Assembly (NCBI RefSeq): GCF_039729195.1
Contig: NZ_CP155796.1
Span: 4,464,001 to 4,528,000 of the forward strand
Source of the DNA: Mycobacterium sp. DL
Lineage (GTDB): Bacteria; Actinomycetota; Actinomycetes; Mycobacteriales; Mycobacteriaceae
Direction of reading: 5' to 3'
DNA length: 64,000 nt
Shown: one piece after another, positions 61,961 to 64,000 of the stretch
Layout of the letters: the number at the start of each line of letters is the position of its first letter
How positions within the stretch are numbered: position 1 is the first letter of the stretch
The notes under the pieces: model-generated
The model's database searches: none
Told to the model about the DNA's origin: nothing
What the model saw: only the letters and a program-made list of their open reading frames with translations
Position numbers and translations under genes: made by a program

Positions 61961-62443
61961 CTAGGCGAGGTCTGCCGGCCGGACCCGGAGCTTGGCCGCG
62001 ATGCGGGCGAGCGCCTGCCGGTCGGTCGCCGTGAGCGGGTCGAGAACCAGATCCCGCACCGCGCGCACATGCAACGGGGCGGCGGCGACGACGAGGCGGT
62101 AGCCGGCGTCGGTCAGTTCGGCGAGGGTGTAGCGGCCGTCGTCGGGATCGGGGGACCGGGTCACCCAGCCCCGCTGCTCGAATCGCTTGACCACGTTCGA
62201 CAATCGCGACAGTGACCCGTTGGCCAGATACGCCAGTTCACTCATGCGTATCCGCCGGCCCGGGGCCTCAGAGATGTGACTCAGGGTCAGGTACTCGAAG
62301 AGGGTCAGATCCACCTGCCGCAGGGGCGCCTCGAGTTGACCCGGCAGCAGCAGGATCAGCGATATCAAGCCTGTCCAGGCTTCCTTCTCGTCCGGGGAGA
62401 GCCACAGTGCGTCGTCTGAATCTGGTGATGCAGTACCGGCCAT
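61961..62443 (-). CDS. MarR-family regulator
   Basis: 160 residues from ATG at 62443. Winged-helix protein with MSELAYLANGSLSRLSNVVKRFEQRGWVTR and the DDGRYTLAELTDAG wing. An upstream ATG at 62479 falls inside the operator at 62469-62484, so it is disfavoured. It probably represses itself, lhgO and the divergent ridA/OYE genes via two operators. The ligand is unknown. Confidence 0.9.
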   Translation of the reverse strand: MAGTASPDSDDALWLSPDEKEAWTGLISLILLLPGQLEAPLRQVDLTLFEYLTLSHISEAPGRRIRMSELAYLANGSLSRLSNVVKRFEQRGWVTRSPDPDDGRYTLAELTDAGYRLVVAAAPLHVRAVRDLVLDPLTATDRQALARIAAKLRVRPADLA

Positions 62444-62468
62444 ACGAGCACAGTAGCGAGCCTGCGTG

Positions 62469-62484
62469 ACTTTACGCATGAAGT
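62469..62484. promoter_or_regulatory. MarR operator 1 (ACTTTACGCATGAAGT)
   Basis: Imperfect palindrome matching operator 2 (62501-62516) at the consensus ACTTYAMGCRTGAAGT. It lies next to marR, 25-41 bp before its start. Center-to-center distance to operator 2 is 32 bp, about three helical turns. Confidence 0.75.
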
Positions 62485-62500
62485 CATGTCGTGTACGGTT

Positions 62501-62516
62501 ACTTCAAGCGTGAAGT
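62501..62516. promoter_or_regulatory. MarR operator 2 (ACTTCAAGCGTGAAGT)
   Basis: Part of a longer 24-bp palindrome (62497-62520, arms GGTTACTTCA and TGAAGTAACC with an AGCG centre). It ends 20 bp before the ridA start. The two sites would let MarR control both divergent units. Confidence 0.8.
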
Positions 62517-62536
62517 AACCAAACGAAAGGTGTGTC

Positions 62537-62959
62537 ATGTCGAGGATCGCGTTCTTCGCCACCCCCGGATACGGCGAGATGTTCTTGAAGGAGCGCCACT
62601 ACCACCAAGCGGTTCGTGTCGGTGACCGCGTGGAGATCTCCGGGCAGGGCGGCTGGGACGACGAGTTGAACTTCCCGGAGTCTCTCGAGGACGAGATAGC
62701 CCGGGCGTTCGAAAACGTCGAACGGACCCTCGCTACCGCGGGGGCCACCTGGGACGACGTCATCGCGGTGAACTCGTACCACGTCGCCGCTGCGGTCGGC
62801 TCCTTTGACGACGACCACACTCGGTTCATGGTCGAGCAGGTGCGCAAACACCTGCCGGACCGGGCGCCCATCTGGACTGCGATCGGAGTTGCCGCACTCG
62901 CAGCACCGAACATGCGTGTCGAAATCCGCGTCTCCGCCGTCGTCGGCGACCACAACTGA
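62537..62959 (+). CDS. RidA-family (YjgF/YER057c/UK114) protein
   Basis: 140 residues, close to the family length of about 130. RidA-like: ISGQGGWD near residue 36 and RVEIRVSAVV at the C-terminus, with the Arg that binds the substrate carboxylate in many members (here in MRVEIR). Such proteins hydrolyse reactive imine/enamine intermediates of amino-acid catabolism, or act in specific degradation steps. ATG has GAAAGG upstream. It is divergent from marR. Confidence 0.85.
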   Translation: MSRIAFFATPGYGEMFLKERHYHQAVRVGDRVEISGQGGWDDELNFPESLEDEIARAFENVERTLATAGATWDDVIAVNSYHVAAAVGSFDDDHTRFMVEQVRKHLPDRAPIWTAIGVAALAAPNMRVEIRVSAVVGDHN

Positions 62960-63016
62960 CGGGGGGCGCCATACCCATCGGGAATGAATCCGCGGCCACG
63001 TGTGCTGACTGCAGGC

Positions 63017-64000
63017 ATGACCTTCGCTCTCGGTGAGAACTCCGCCCTGCTGAAGCCTGTCACCTTGGGTGGCGCACCCATGTCGAATCGAATCTTCATG
63101 GCGCCGTTGACCAGAACCCGCGCCGATGCCGACGCAACCCCGTCTGAGTTGGCCGCCGTCTACTATTCGCAGCGTGCCTCGGCGGGCCTGATCATCAGCG
63201 AGGCCACGGCGGTCTGCGAACAGGCCAACGGCGCATACATGAACACGCCGGGCATCTACACCGACCGGCATCAGGACAAGTGGGCCGACATCGCTTCCGC
63301 GGTGCACACGGCCGGCGGCAAGATGTTCGTCCAGTTGTGGCACGTCGGCCGGATGGCGCACCCGGAGATCAGCGGCTTCGAAACAGTGGGTCCGTCGCCC
63401 ATCGCCGCCGACATGCTCACCCACACCCCGTCGGGTAAGCAGCCACTGCCGGTGCCGCGCGCGCTGACGGTCGACGAAATCGAATCGATCGTCGGACAGT
63501 TCCGCGCCGCCGCCCGGCGTGCCGTCGACGCGGGCATGGACGGCGTCGAGATCCACTCCGCCAACGGTTACCTACTCCACGAGTTCATGTCCGACGTCGT
63601 CAACCAGCGCACCGACGGCTACGGCGGATCGGCCCGCAACCGGGCCCGGTTCACCGCCGAGGTGGTCGAAGCGGTGGCTGCCGAGATCGGCGCAGAGCGC
63701 GTCGGGCTGCGCATCTCACCCGGAAACGGTGCGGGCGACATGCGTGAGGACGACAAGGTCGGCGCCTATGAGGCTCTGCTGTGCCGGATCGCCCCGCTGG
63801 GCATCGGGTACCTGCACATGCTGATCGAACCCTCGCAACCCGCGTTCGCAACCCTGCGGACCCAGTGGGAAGGCGCCCTGGTGCTCAACACCCCGCGCGA
63901 GGTCGACAGCGACTTCGCGGCGCTGGAGAACCTGGCCGAGTGGGGTGTGATCAGCGCAGCCGCCGTCGGCCGCGCTTACCTGGCCAACCCCGACCTCATC
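63017..64000 (+). CDS. Old-yellow-enzyme-family flavin oxidoreductase (NemA-like), 3' end cut off
   Basis: The first 328 residues are visible; the stop lies beyond the window. FMN-dependent ene-reductase of the OYE family: APLTRTRADADATPSEL, LWHVGRMAHPEISG, and the signature HSANGYLLHEFMSDVVNQRTDGYGG-like stretch (HSANGYLLHEF; NQRTDGYGGSARNR) with the substrate-binding His and Asn. It reduces activated alkenes using NADPH. The ATG at 63017 gives MTFALGENSALLKPV. It follows ridA by 57 bp in the same direction. Confidence 0.9.
   Translation, partial: MTFALGENSALLKPVTLGGAPMSNRIFMAPLTRTRADADATPSELAAVYYSQRASAGLIISEATAVCEQANGAYMNTPGIYTDRHQDKWADIASAVHTAGGKMFVQLWHVGRMAHPEISGFETVGPSPIAADMLTHTPSGKQPLPVPRALTVDEIESIVGQFRAAARRAVDAGMDGVEIHSANGYLLHEFMSDVVNQRTDGYGGSARNRARFTAEVVEAVAAEIGAERVGLRISPGNGAGDMREDDKVGAYEALLCRIAPLGIGYLHMLIEPSQPAFATLRTQWEGALVLNTPREVDSDFAALENLAEWGVISAAAVGRAYLANPDLI

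Noticed and set aside
1..64000. CRISPR arrays, rRNA and complete tRNA genes
   Set aside because: No regularly spaced repeats, and no rRNA or complete tRNA could be recognised by eye; a scanner would settle this.

Overview
The window looks like chromosome of a fast-growing mycobacterium (Mycolicibacterium-type). The base composition is strongly GC-rich. It carries an mce operon, a CYP138-like P450, a secreted AroQ-type chorismate mutase, mycobacterial SRPBCC proteins and large LuxR/cyclase regulators. GTG starts and ATGA/GTGA overlaps are frequent, as expected in actinobacteria. Everything here is read from sequence without database searches; functions rest on recognised motifs and gene order.

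Layout. 1-10.7 kb: a complete mce lipid-import operon (yrbEA-yrbEB-mceA to mceF) between two TetR genes that read the other way. 11.2-16.0 kb: a decayed IS256-family element whose transposase is frameshifted twice. It is also split by a compact element with three overlapping tyrosine-recombinase genes, of the 'recombinase in trio' (RIT) type, with 87-bp inverted ends. 16.0-17.0 kb: gene debris, namely an AAA-ATPase C-terminus and a tRNA T-arm-like stretch. 17.0-33.2 kb: core genes, including chorismate mutase, TetR, P450, an MBL hydrolase, a TetR/FAD-oxidoreductase pair sharing a palindromic operator, a zinc-finger protein, two SRPBCC proteins, two very large signalling proteins, a CoA-transferase/racemase and DapC. 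33.2-40.8 kb: a urease operon (urtA-ureAB-ureC-ureG-ureD-ureE-ureF) with a fused UreAB subunit and an orphan urea-type binding protein, divergent from a LuxR gene.

40.9-57 kb is an accessory catabolic region. It has two paralogous LacI-type regulators, a full branched-chain-amino-acid-type ABC importer (livK-livH-livMG fusion-livF), a beta-hydroxyacid dehydrogenase, an M24-fold hydrolase with an altered metal site, two aldehyde dehydrogenases, an AhpD-like protein and an MFS transporter. Four copies of a CAATCGATTG-centred palindrome lie in front of four transcription units here, so the region reads as one LacI regulon for uptake and oxidation of an unidentified amine, amide or amino-acid-like compound. 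54.5-60.7 kb: a GntR-centred divergent pair (VOC protein-GntR-semialdehyde dehydrogenase against a fused E1 and an E2 of a 2-oxoacid dehydrogenase). 60.7-64 kb: a MarR-centred divergent pair (marR-lhgO against ridA and an old-yellow-enzyme gene cut by the window end), with two matching 16-bp operators.

The most interesting points are the RIT element and the fine structure of its ends, the LacI regulon with its unusual M24 enzyme, and three small self-contained regulator/operator systems (TetR-FAD, GntR-E1/E2, MarR-RidA) whose ligands are unknown.
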